Positions 22,052 to 34,695 of a stretch of DNA of 64,000 bases are shown piece by piece. Under the pieces are notes generated by a model. That model had not been told where the DNA came from and made no database searches. It worked only from the letters and a program-made list of their open reading frames with translations. The stretch's first letter is position 1, and every line of letters begins with the position of its first letter. The translations under genes were made by a program, and so were the position numbers. Source of the stretch: Tetranychus cinnabarinus (taxonomy: Eukaryota; Arthropoda; Arachnida; Trombidiformes; Tetranychidae); the NCBI GenBank assembly GCA_022266195.1, contig WHVY01000001.1:12462001-12526000 (forward strand). Reading direction: 5' to 3'.

Positions 22052-24334
22052 GACACATTGATTTTTCAAATTGTCTTCAATTAGATTATTTGAACAGGTA
22101 ATGGGTGTAAATGATAGTAGTAATACAGATAAACAATCTAACACATTTTTATTGATCTTTGACCGATAAAAGTCATGATGAATTGTCAAGTGATCAAAGA
22201 ATTAAAAATAACAATATAATTCCAAATACATGTATGTTGTTAAATATGAATAATTTATATGTATAATGTGATGATCTGATGATGAATCTAATCAACGTGT
22301 CTAATGATTCTTTAAATAATGTAAATAACCTTTGGGTGCGTTTAAATTAATTCATCTATTAAATTGTAAATTAATCAGAAATAAAGAAGAGAGTTAAGCA
22401 CACCCAAGCTAATTTTATCCAGAGCTCGTATTAATTTAAGATTAGGATGGTTACAAAGGAAAGGGTAAGAGAAAAAGTATAAAAAGAAGGAAAATTTGTT
22501 CCTCTTCCGTTATATTACAGTTTAACCCTCCGCTATAATTGTTTCTCTTCAACGTTTCGCTTAAATATCTACATCACACCAACGTCATTTTGTGACAAGT
22601 TTTTTTCAAATATTGTCATCCGATCTTTTCAACTAAGTTGTGAAACTAAATATAATTTTTTAACTATCATAACACCAACGCTATTTTCTTACAAGTTTTT
22701 TTATCATATTGCCAATTGGATATACCGAACAAGACACACAACTAAAATAATTTTCAATCATTACCATCGCGCCAACAGATTTCACCAACATTTATCAACA
22801 AATTTCTGGAATATTGTTCTTTGGATACGAATTGTCAAGAAAGCTAAAATTAAGTTTTGATTTTAATTCAGGTGAATGTTTTAGTACTAAATGTGAAGAT
22901 TAAGATGTAGATGAAGAAGATGAGCGTGATTTTAAAGTTACTGTTTTCTTTGAAACCAAACAGAGCTTTTACATTAAACATACATCGTTGATGTGAATCA
23001 AATTGTTAGTGTTGTTACTTCTGTGGGTATTGGTTACAAATTTATTAGTTTTTATGTTGAGTGTCTAATGTTTCATTCTTTGATATTTTCGCCATCTTTT
23101 ATAGTCTGTGTTCAGGTGATGATGAACTTGATGATTCTCGGTAACATTGATCACCTTGATCTGATTATTTCACCTCTTACTGTTGATAATTGATTAAATG
23201 ACTTATTGATGTCGATGTTGAGGATGGAGATACAAATTTTGTTGCAGTCTGGGTTGATGTTGATGTAAACGAAGATGAAGGTGAATTTGAGCTTGGTATT
23301 GTTGACCATACTGCTGATGATTTTGGTAATTTTACACTTTCTGAGTGGTGCATTTTCTGAGTGATCACTGTATTACCAATCAGAGCAAAGGGTACCCAAC
23401 GAGGACTCGTTGTTTACTCCTCTGCTCTAGTTCACTTTAAAACCCTAATCCTCTTAAGAGAGGAGTCAGTGTGTATTCCTGGAGCTGATAATAAAACTTG
23501 CTTGCCCATAATCTTGTTTTTGTTTTTACTTTTATAGCTCCTCAACAATATAAAACAAAAACCACAAATATATCACAAAGAGAAAGAAAAAAAGCAACCA
23601 AAAATGAAATTCATGATTTAAGCTCTGATAAACTAATAGAAACATGTACTGCAAATATATTTATGTTTATACATATTTATAGTCATTCTTGCATAACCGT
23701 ATTACGACTCATCATCAAAATTTATGATGCATTTGAAATGGATTAATTTAAATGAGCAGGAAAATTACAGAGTTACACAACCAAGATTGATATCTTAAAT
23801 ACATACGGGCTCAACTTTGACAACAAACGAGAAAAATCACTGCAATTGATCGATACAGAAAATTTGCTATGAAAAAGAACCGAACCCTATTTCGGAAACA
23901 CTATACTCAACCAGCAATATATTTATTCGATTTTCATAGATGAGGTTTCTTGAATGATTATTAAATGAATTAAATAGTAATGAAATTATCTTGGCTGGGG
24001 TTTGGTACATATTCTATAACAATGTTATTTATGTTGAAAACGATGATCTTAATGGCTTCAATACAATCAACCTAATTTAATTTTCTGTTCATCAATTCAT
24101 GAGTTCAATAATTGATAATTTTGCGAGAAAATCTACTAATCATTCTCTATTTTTAGTTTAAATTGTTGATTTAAATGATCTTGATGTGGTAATAAATCCA
24201 AATACTGCGATGTCCACCACGTATTACCTGTTTGTTTTCTGTCAACATGATGTTGCGGTAGGGTGGCGGTACCCAAAGTCTTACCGAACTAAACTTATGG
24301 AATGTACAAAATTGAAAAATATTACATTGAAACG
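22052..24334. other. Unresolved region between the retrotransposon and the ABCC gene
   Basis: About 80 bases of GR-flank sequence (22,052-22,130) are followed by AT-rich DNA with no clear gene. Two short acidic + frames stand out: DVDEEDERDFKVTVFFE near 22,900 and DVDVEDGDTNFVAVWVDVD near 23,210. They look like relatives of each other, interrupted by stops, and may be remains of another element or gene. The last 35 bases before 24,335 are ABCC 3' flank also seen at the start of the window. Confidence 0.4.
22560..22860. repeat. Three degenerate direct repeats of about 110 bases
   Basis: Units starting near 22,570, 22,667 and 22,764 share the pattern CATCACACCAACG, then ACAAGTTTTTTT and an ATATTG(T/C)C motif. 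Identity is low but the order is conserved. They precede the acidic frames described for this region. Confidence 0.4.
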
Positions 24335-27300
24335 TTAAGGAATTAAATTATCTTGTTTTGCTAAAGAGTAAAACAATGAATCCTTTCTTGATAACAAAAC
24401 ATCTGGCTTATCAAATTCAGCGATTTTCCCATCATCCAATACAAGAACTCTGTCTGAATCGAGAATTGTTTGTAAACGATGAGCGATAGTTAAAATTGTA
24501 CATTGATTGAATTTATCACGAATAGTCTTTTGGATAAATGCGTCAGTATCCAAATCAATAGCAGAAGTGGCTTCATCCAGGACTAATATTAGAACAAAAT
24601 ATTTAAAATTGGATTAAATAAATAAATTCATCAAAAAAGTTCGACGACCTAAAATTGTCCTTTTTCAATGCTTAAGAAAAAGATCGTACTTTTCAAAAAA
24701 TAATGATTCGACTTCAGTAAAGCTTAATTAATAACTATTCAATAATAACTCAAAACTTTTTACTTGACTTAATCTGGTAAAAATTAATTCAACTTTAGTC
24801 TAGATCTTTTATTTTTCGATTTTATTTAGTCCTTCATTGAAAGATAAGTTCAGGGCAGTTTCAGTTAGTCGATCGAGATGTTATGTTAAGTTATATTTCA
24901 TAAGTACTTACAAATAATTTTGGGCTTTTTGAGCAGCGCTCTTGCTAAGCATAAAAGTTGCTTCTGTCCGACACTCAAGTTCGACCCTTCTTCTGTAACA
25001 TTATATTCAAGACCTTCACTTGTATTGAGGACAAAGTCTTTGAGAGTAACCTGCGAAAGCGAATCCCATATTTGTTCATCTGAATAATTTTGGAAAGGAT
25101 CGAGGTTGAATCTCAGTGAGCCACTAAAAAGCACTGGATCTTGAGGTATAATTGCTAATCGAGATCGAAGTGTGTGCAAAGGTAAATCACAAATATTGTA
25201 ACCATCAATAGAAATGGTTCCTTTTGAAGGCTCAATAAGTCGGAATAGTGATAAAGTGATGGTCGATTTTCCAGCTCCAGTTCTGCCAACAATTCCAATC
25301 TTTTCTTTGGGCTCGATCTTGGCTGTAATGCCTTTGATTATCAATTCAGTGTCAACGCGATAACGGGTTTCAAAGTCATTAAATTCAATCGAACCTTTTT
25401 CTGGCCAACTATTTCTGGGGGAAATCTTGGCCTTATACCAATCAGCTTCACTTGGTATTTGACAATACTCGATTATTCGTTCAACAGCAATAATACTGGT
25501 TTCGAGATATGAAGAGTTTCGTACTAGAAAACTTAGTGTCTTTGAAATGGTTAATGCATATGACAAGATCAATCCAACAACACTTGGGTCGAGGGAAGTT
25601 CGTGAAATGACAGCAAAAGTAGATGACAGTAAAACAATGAAGCATCCCATTAACTCTAACCTTACATTTAACCATCGATTAGCAACAATACTAGGATAAG
25701 CACAGGATTGATTCATGTCAATTTTTTGGCACATTTTAGACATAAATTGGTTTGTTTCACTAAAGGCTCGAATTGTACTGAGTCCATTCAATGTCTCACT
25801 GAAATATGAATAGATTGGCGATCTTGATACAGATTCAAGTCGTTTTAATTGTCGAGATGAGGAAATATAAACCCGTTGAAGGAACCAGTACAGCAGACCA
25901 ACGGGTAACAATGCAGGTATCAGCAAAGGAATGTTAATTGATATAATAACTAGAGCAGAGACAACTTCGAAGAGGCCAGTGATCCAATAGCTGGAATAAA
26001 AATGGTACAATTTGAACAGAAAATAGAAAATGAGAGTTGAATAAAATACTGAAAAATGGAGAAATATGTCAAATCAACTTCAAATATCAAATCATTATGA
26101 AACATTCAAGCTTGGACCATCACAGCATTCGTTTGTTACTCACTCGGTATCTGAAAACTGTTTTAAATTACCGCATTTTATGGTATCACACTTATGAAAA
26201 AGTACGCCGTCGTATATTTTTTTTCATTTAAATTTGCATGTAATTGGTTAAAAGAGTTAAAATTTTGCCGAACTTGAATACTTTAGTTGAAGCCATAAGA
26301 ACTGCAATATGAACAGAGTTTCCTTAATACATTCAGTCTTATATAATATTATGTGATAGTTAAATTGAGAAGGCTAAAATGTTACTTGGTTGATATTTCA
26401 TTGTTAAAAACAGTAATTTCACAATTAAAATTTCAAGTTTCATGAATAATTTAGGGTTAAATTGCTAGAAATCCCTGATAAACTGATCTATATGATAAAT
26501 TCAGTTCGTCATTCATAAATAAACTACACTTAAATTGTCCCAAAGTTGTACATCCATGAGTGACCTTCTCATTTTGAAGAGTGGTGCATCGATACATTGA
26601 TTATTTAAATTGTCTTCAATGAGATAATTTGAACAGTTAACGGGTGTAAATGATCGTGAAATGCGCAATTCTCTTTTTTGAATATTTGCATGAAAGAAAC
26701 AGATCAAATCTTTATTAGATAGCTAACAAGAGCCAAAATATAAAGAGCATCTTGAGATGTATTAATAGAATCACGAAAGATTAAACTTAAGAAAATTGAT
26801 TGAACTTAACACTTACAGATGAACAATCATTAAAAGTATAACCAAATAAGTCGATATGTATTGACATATAAGTAAATACATCAATAAAATGGTGAATTGA
26901 TTTCAATTGTGGATCTTTGGCTCTTTGTTTCATTTAAAATTGTCTTTGAACAGTTCAACAATAATTCCATCTGTTATTAAGATTAATAAAAAATCGATTC
27001 AATGTTATCGTTCGCTAATGGTCGTTTCATAGTCTTTGTATACGCCATTCTTGAATCCATAAGTCGCTTGATTCCCTACCCAGTTAAAAATTTAATTAAG
27101 AAATCTTTTGGTTTATTAAGTGATAATGAAAGTGATGAAGAGATTATTAAATCCCTCCAAGTCCTGGAAAATATTGGATTAGGGCTGATAATAGCCCGTC
27201 GAGGGTACGGTCAAGATGAAAAATCATATGTCCAACCACATTTCCATCTTAAAAATAATCTTATTCGTTTTGTTTCAATTCTTAATTTCATAAGGTTTTG

Positions 27301-30300
27301 TCTAATCCTGCTTTACAAACAAAATAATAGTTTGAGTATATTGCTTGCCAATCCATTCTTCCATGAAAATAGCAGTGACATTATGATATACTATGTCATT
27401 GGCGGAGGTGTTACACTGTTTATCTTACGCGAATACGTTTTGTACCTTGAAGAGCATGGAGCTTACACAATACTCTGTCCTTTTCGAGACATAAAGGTTT
27501 CAGGATTTGACAAGAATATGCTCAAGTTGACAACCAAACAGTGTAAATCGTTCCGCTCTACTTTCCATATTTTAATCACGATATGGATCAGATGGATTTA
27601 TTGTACATTTATTTGTATTCCTTTTGTTTTAATCAGCTTGCGTCTTCAAAACCAAGCAATAGTCAATAGCGGCCCAGCAATGTATATTTCATCTTTTTGT
27701 TGGATAATTTTAGAATCTTTTACTTTCATCTTTATATTTGGTGGTTTGATGACTCTAGGAGCTCACATAACTATCTTTGTTCCACTGTGCTTATGCCAAT
27801 TGAAAAGCTTAATTGAATTGTTGGAAAGAGTCAAGAGTAAAAAATTTATCGATGGCTCTTTTATTAAAGGCATGAATACAGATGTGATCAGTTATATGAA
27901 TGAGTTTGATGAAATTACCGCTAAAAATCGTTACCTTTTCTTTTTTATTTTCGTACTTGTCTCATTTGGAGCTGATACTGCGATCTTCTTGGGACTATTC
28001 ACTAAGCGTCATTCGAATTGGGTATCAAATATGCTTGTAATCTGGGGTCTGATTATACTATTTATAACGGGAATTGTTGTTTATGTTGGTGGAGCGCTTT
28101 TGGATCAGGTATGGCATGAATCTTGTAAGATGCAAGTATTGAACTTAAATTTTTTTTGTATTTCTTTCTGTTTTCATTCTTATTCCTCAGCTTTATCTGA
28201 TTCATGGTCTATATGTATCAATCATAGCCAAAGTCGAAGTGAAACTTTATCAAAAACTCAAGGTAGCTAAAATTGTCCCTTCATCAAATTATTTAAGCTT
28301 TCATTTATCTTTTAATTCATTTTAGATTCTAGAAATACTCGATCGCATTCTTGGACCTTATTGTGGAGCTAAAATTGGTGATGCATTCACTGCTGAAAAA
28401 CTTCTTGCTGTTTATGTGGGTAATCAAGTAACCTGAACGCATTTATTTAAATTCTATTTAACCACGAATCTTTATTTTCATACGCAGTACGTTCTTGAAA
28501 ATGCAAGCACGATTATGTTGTTGATTTGTAATTTGCAGTTCATTTCGTCGCAATAACTCATCATAACTCAACTTTACAAACAAATCATGCTGCGATAGTC
28601 AACGCTTTGATGTTCAGTAAATTAAATGAATTATCTGACAATTCGCATTACTATTAGCTAAGACATCATATAAAAAGCATTTCAGCGTAAAAAAACAATT
28701 TATGCTACTTACCCCCAAAAAAAGCGCAAAGGGGTGTCAACCGTGTTTTGATCTTTGGAAAATCTATTGATGATTCGACCAGATGGATTAATGTCGAAAA
28801 ATGAGATTGGAGCTCTAAAAATCTGCATCAACAGTTTTCGATGAAAAATTGTTGAAACTCTCAAACTTCCATTGACCAAAGCCCACGAACCAACCAACGA
28901 CGCAACACCTAGAAAATATCAATAGATGTTAGCGTAAAAACACTTTCGAATGCCTTTGAATGAAATTTGATGGTTAAACATTTCAATACAAGTACTGAAC
29001 ATTACCTCTACTGACACCAAGAGCAGCGAAAATCCCAAGTCTATAAGGGACACTGACTGTTGAATCATTTTTAATCAAACTATCGGCCGACCATTTAGAT
29101 AACCAAACATTTGCTCCAACAGACAACATCTCTGAAATGGCTGTAGCAAGGATGAAAATAACAGTCCAAGAAATTGAAAACATTTTGAAGTATTGAATGT
29201 AAATGGACCAAGCAACTTTACCAGTCGACAAGGTTTCTGATTCAATCAATTTTCCATTATTGGCATTTTGTACTTTCGATTGTTCATTCGGCTCTAGTTT
29301 ATTCTGTGTCAAACCATTGTCACTAATTTCGACATCAGTTTCTTCAACCTTACTGACATGTTGCTCAATTAACTTTGAAAATTCACCCTTTGAGTTAACC
29401 AGTTCATTGTAAGTTCCTGTTTCACTGATGACTCCGTTAGACAAAACATAAATGGAATCAACTTTTGATAAAATGTTTAGTTTATTCGTAACCAAAACTC
29501 TAGTCTTTCCACCAAGAATCCCAACCGAACTGAGAACGTGATGAAAAATGTGACTTGCAACATGAGCATCAACAGCACTCAATGGATCATCCAAAAGGTA
29601 AATATCTGCATCACTATAACAAGCTCTAGCAAGACTGACTCTTTGTTTTTGACCACCAGAAAGGTTAATACCCTTTTCACCGATTTCAGTCTCATCGCCA
29701 TTAGGCAGATAAGCAATGTCATGATCGAGAGCACAAGCTGAAACAATCGCGTCATATTTATTTTTATCAAATTTATGACCAAAGAGAATGTTTTCGCGTA
29801 AAGTCACATTTTGTATCCAGGCTTGTTGAGAAACATAAGCGACTCTTAGTTTGCCATTTATATTGATACAACCCTTGACTCTCTTCATTTCACCCAGAAT
29901 TGCACTTAACAATGAACTTTTACCAGAACCAACTGATCCGATTATTGCCACAAATGCGTCTTTTTTAACTTCAATGTTGATATTTTGTAGAGTTGGCTCA
30001 TCAGTAATCGACTTTTTCTGAGATTGGTCTACTTCGCTAATTTCAGGCTGTTTGGCGAGAGATTTCTTTGCTGTCTTTTCTTCGGCTGCCTCATTTTTGA
30101 ACCACCTGAAGGAAGCGTCTTTTATTGTGATTGCATTCCCTTCATTGTTTCTGGTTACGTATTGGTCAAGATCCTCAGAACTTAGAAACTTGTTGAGCCG
30201 CTTGATTGACACCAGAGCCTAGAAAATGAGTAAAAAAGTTAATGAAAGTTTGTATGAAAGTCAAAGTCATGAAAGTACTTGCCATAATTAAGTCTGAAAT

Positions 30301-32601
30301 CAACTCTGGTAACATGGTTAAAGGTTGACGAAGTATATTGAACAATGTCAACGAAACAAAGGCTTTTTGAGCTGTAAGAGTTTCTTTTTGTACCAAAATA
30401 AAAGCAGCAAAGGTCACCACAGAAACCATGGTTGGTGAACAGAAGTATATAAACGATGAAACTGAATCCAGATAGGAAACCATTTTCAGTTTACGCAACT
30501 CTTCTCGACGCAATGAAGAGATGTGCTTTATAAAAGACTCTTCCCAAGCATAAAATTTGATAATCTTGATTCCGTTTAGTATTTCACTAATAAACTTTAT
30601 TCTCTTATCCTTTCGATCCATCAACTTTTCTTGAAACTTTTCACTATATTTAACAACAATACCATCCAATGGACCCATAACGAGCATAACAAAGGCCCCA
30701 AAAAGCGATGAATATCCCAATTCACGGTAAAGTAGCCAAAGAGCGATGACTACTTGCAAAGGTGCTGACCAAAATATGTTAGCAAAGTATGCAATGGTTT
30801 CTATCCTTTCAACATCAACTGACATTAAATTAGTTATCTGTCCAGTCGTGAACCTTTTCCTTGCCTCATCATTCAGTGTCAGGGACTTGCTGTATACAGC
30901 TGCAGTAAGTGCTGATTGTACTCTCATTCCGAGAATATACATTTTGTAAAAATAATAATTTCCAAACAAAGTTTGACAGCAAGTGACAGAAAACAGAACA
31001 ATGGCGATGAAAAATCCATGCCAAATCGGTTCCGAAGATTGGTTCTCGATAAAGTTGAGCAAAACTCTGAAATGTAAAACGATAATTGACCTAAAGAGTG
31101 ACACAAAATTTCATTTACTTACTTTAATAGTTCAGGTGTTAAAAAGGTGAGGATGTCTTGCATAAGCTTGAGGCAAGCTCCGAACAGCAAATAGTGGCCG
31201 AAAGTTTTGAACAAAAGCAGTACAACATTTACTTTTTGTTTATCAACCGAGTCTTTGCTAGTTTTAATAGAGCTTTTGGTACTTTGTTCAAGTTTCAATG
31301 ATTTATCTTTGGATTTCAACTTTTCGAGTAGAAAGTCACTTTTCAAATAATCTGCCAATAGCCACAAATCTTTAATAGTCAATGGCTTTTTCCAGCCCAA
31401 AAATATCAACTTGTTTGCCCACCAGAATACCAATCGACTTGGGAACGATATTTTGTACTTTTCGCTACTTTCGACAGTCGATGCACCATCCTCTTTCATC
31501 TCATAACCCTCAGTACCAATGGTATCGAGCTCATAATCAACAAATGAAGCCAATAAGAGAAGCAATATTATTGCAGCACATTGTGCATTAATGATAGCGA
31601 TCTCGAGTCCAGAATAGATCTGAAAATTTATCCAAGATTGTATTGTTGTTATGCTGCAACAAATGGATTGGATTGATAAGTATATCCAAATAAAGGCACT
31701 TGAATGTACACCACGAATACGGTGATAGTATAAGAAGAGACTTATCAATACCTGGAAGAGATCGAAATAAAACAAAGCTTGAAGTTTAAAAAATGTTTCA
31801 TTGTTTTGCGAAGTTATTAAAATTTTAAACAAAAGTCTGTAATTTGTAAGTGACGAAAATTCATATGGAATTTTCAAATTGGAATTGAACTTTTCTGTGG
31901 ATATCAGATAGATTTTTATCAATCATGGATTTGATGAAGAGCAATACTTACAAATGATATGATATTCAATGAAGGTGCAACTATTTCAGCAGTGGTGAGT
32001 TGTAAGTATGAGTTGGAGCTTTGCTTGAGGATGATGTGTACCAAATGAAATACATTTATCAGAATACAAAAAATTGATAACACTAATCGAGTCAGATTAA
32101 GTTTATTGTATGAAATCGTTTTATTCTTGGTTTGAAGAGTTCGTTTGTATTCGAAATAAGAAAAGACAAACAAGAAAAGTGAACCAGGCCAAATGAGAAC
32201 AGTTTGCATAAAACATTTGCTCAATTTGGGCGATTTAGAGTTCCAAAATGAATCGAAATTCTGTGTGAAAAGTTTCAGAAAACAAATTCAATTTCAAGGT
32301 TATTAGCAAAATGATGAAATTAAATATAAAATTTACAAAATGGATTTGCAACTTTGTAAATGAACATTGGTCAATGTTGATACTCTTATTAGACAATCAT
32401 TATCATCATGAACTTGAAGTTATCTTAAATTTACTAAAGTTACTCAAACAGACTTGATTTTATTTCATAATTTCCAATTCGAATACTTGATTGAATTAAA
32501 GTCTGACCTTCATGTGTTCAATCAGTAAATTCATTCTGAGTACTTACCCAGAATATTTCATCACCACATAAAGACTCGAATTCAATTTGTTTTGATTCCA
32601 T
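24335..32601 (-). CDS. ABC transporter subfamily C (MRP-type), complete
   Basis: Full ABCC exporter, likely pumping glutathione or other conjugates and xenobiotics across the plasma membrane. Exons (reading leftward): 32,601-32,548; 32,260-31,952; 31,751-31,123; 31,066-30,283; 30,218-29,006; 28,908-28,713; 25,990-24,912; 24,582-24,335. Phases fit throughout, giving 1,503 residues, normal for a long ABCC. Layout: TMD0 and linker (1-330), TMD1 (about 330-600), NBD1 with Walker A GSVGSGKSS near 686, signature LSGGQKQ near 778 and Walker B LLDDP near 800, TMD2 (about 960-1250), NBD2 with GRTGAGKST near 1297, LSVGQKQ near 1400 and LDEATSAID across the last junction. NBD1 has Asp where NBD2 has catalytic Glu, usual for ABCC. 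Intron 4 uses a GC donor. Intron 6 (25,991-28,712) contains a GR gene on the other strand. Confidence 0.9.
26840..26940 (+). promoter_or_regulatory. Conserved GR upstream block inside ABCC intron 6
   Basis: Same block as at 7,922, here 60 bases before the GR start and within the transporter intron, so both genes share this DNA in opposite orientation. Confidence 0.4.
27002..28556 (+). CDS. Gustatory receptor, intact copy 4, nested in the ABCC intron
   Basis: Exons 27,002-28,108, 28,191-28,262, 28,326-28,415 and 28,488-28,556 are phase 0 and encode 445 residues ending TIMLLICNLQF...SSQ. The gene lies entirely within ABCC intron 6 on the opposite strand, with 1,011 bases to exon 7 and 156 bases to exon 6. 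Exon 3 shares the IGDAFTAEKLLA variant with copy 1, against IGDAFRGEKLLA in the others, which groups copies 1 and 4. Simultaneous transcription of the two genes would give antisense overlap in the intron. Confidence 0.88.
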
Positions 32602-33812
32602 CTTAATGAGTAGATTGAAACTTTTCACAATCGTTTAACTTCGTCGATGCAAGTAGGTAACAGGACGCAACCTGTCTAGTTGGTTTATTAGCACTTGTAA
32701 AATGGCAATTTCGAACTTTTCTTCTTCGAACTTCACGATTAGTTTTAATTGCAATTGAATTGAAACAAAACAATTTATTGAAGCAACAACCAAGATAATC
32801 ATAAAGATTTAAATTGAATAGCACTCCATCTAGCATCATAATCAGGAGTAATTTAATTTCTCATTGGCTCGAACTTTGAACATGAAAACTTCAGGTGAAT
32901 AACCTGTGAGTTATTATAAAACATGCCAATAACAGTTAGTTTAGTATAACAATGAAGAATCGTTACGGAATCTCAGTGATTAAATCTTGATTGAAATTTT
33001 CTGTCAGTTCAATGTCCCGAAATGTGTTCCTAAATGAAGTGGCTCGAATCTTTCTAGACAATGAATAACTTAACATTAGTGAAAAATTGACCGAAATGAA
33101 AGAGATTTTAAATAGCACTAGTCATCGACGTGAATACCGCTTGTAATATCCACAGATATCTAAATTTAACATTAAAACCAATCGCGAACTAGACAGGTTT
33201 TGTCATCTTACCTAATTGTATCGACAAAGTTAGAAGTGTGAAAAGTTTCAATCAACGAGTTTTCACGACATCTTATTAATACTTGAGTCTGTCACCACTG
33301 ACAAAAAAATGTTTAAGGAGCACTTCGAACTGATCAAATTAAATTATCATTACATACTAGGTCGACATTAATTTTTTTATCTTTATTGCTCTTCAGTATT
33401 GCTTTTTAGCATTTAATTTGAATGTTTTTACCGTTTAGTTTTAAATGAAATGGATTAGTAGTTCCCGTTTTAGACCTTAATTGTTTCTTTATAAAAACAA
33501 TTTACTTTGCTTTATCGAGATCCAACATTTATTATTTAAACTGTCTTCACAGACGTCAAATGATTTAGACAGTTGAATATCAATTTAAAGGGTGAAAATG
33601 ATCACATAAATCAGCCATCCTGGTTGCTGAATATTTGCATGAAAGAAGCTGATTAACTATTAAGAAAGAGTTAAATCAATTATTAAGAAAGCTATTAAGT
33701 AAAAAACCAAAAGAGAGTATCTTGTGTATCTTATTAATAGGATCACGAAAGATCGAAAAACAAAAATTGATTAAAACTTAACACTTACTGATAAACAACC
33801 ATGAAAATTATG
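32602..33812. other. Spacer between the ABCC start and GR copy 5
   Basis: No gene found. The ABCC promoter should lie in the first few hundred bases, but I see no convincing core motif. From about 33,250 the sequence resembles the flank upstream of GR copy 6 (37,720-38,280). Confidence 0.5.
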
Positions 33813-33848
33813 ACCAATAAGTCGATAAGACCAATATGTATTGACATA

Positions 33849-34546
33849 CAAGGTGTAACAGCCAAATACGCGGTTTTGAATTGCTAATAACTTTTTGGCC
33901 CTTAGTACCATTTCGGAATTTCTTTCGATTATATGCCGTAAATAAATGCGAGTTTTGTTCATCATAGTTTAATAATTTATATGATCACCATCGGGGGAGC
34001 AATTTTGCCCCAAAGTCAAAAAAGTTGATTTTTACTGAAAAATAGTCGAATTCAGAAATTTATTATTTTAAGATTTAAGTCATGGCAAATTAGAAAATAA
34101 AGTCAATTGCAAGCCTTAAATATTCAATGATTAAATTTTCAGGTGAAAATACCTTGATTAGGAATTCAAACCAATCAAAATAATTTTTCGATGATTTTAC
34201 AATGCGCGTTTTGCCTACCTTCAAGATCCGATATTTTTCGAACAAATAATGACACAATTGAAAGGTTAGCATCATTTGATAGATAATTTTGTTGAATTTT
34301 TTGAGCAAAAAAAATTCATGAACTTCGAAATATTTGAGTATTTTTATGGTAGTTTACGCTAAAAATCAACTTTTTTGACTTTGGGGCAAAATTGCTCCCC
34401 CTAATGGTGATCATATAAATTATTAAACTATAATGAACAAAACTCGCACTTATTGACTGCATATAATCGAAAGAAATTCCGAAATCGGACAAAGGACTAA
34501 AAAGTTATTAGCGATTTAAAACCGCGTATTTGGCTGTTACACCCTG
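33849..34546. mobile_element. 698-bp foldback element with long inverted arms
   Basis: It starts CAAGGTGTAACAGCCAAATA and ends with the inverse (TATTTGGCTGTTACACCCTG), flanked by TA. The inverted homology continues for roughly 190 bases per arm, including GGGGCAAAATTGCTCCCCC-type sequence, around a central unique part of about 300 bases. No transposase. The TA duplication and CA(G/A)GGTGT end fit a non-autonomous Tc1/mariner element. It splits the conserved GR upstream block. Confidence 0.85.
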
Positions 34547-34695
34547 TATAAATGAATACATCAATGAAATGGTGAATCCATTTCAATGGAAGATCTTTGT
34601 ATCTTTGTTTCATTTGCAATTAATTTGTGGAGTAGCTTATACAATAAATGTATAATAACAGATATGGTTATTTAGTTGAATAGTGAATCAATTCA

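Noticed and set aside
28109..28270. Read-through of GR exon 1 into the intron (extended C-terminus)
   Set aside because: The extension is intron plus out-of-frame exon 2; the GT-AG splice is conserved in all copies.
33849..34546. CRISPR-like or rRNA-like palindrome
   Set aside because: Single long inverted repeat with TA target duplication; a foldback transposon fits fully.
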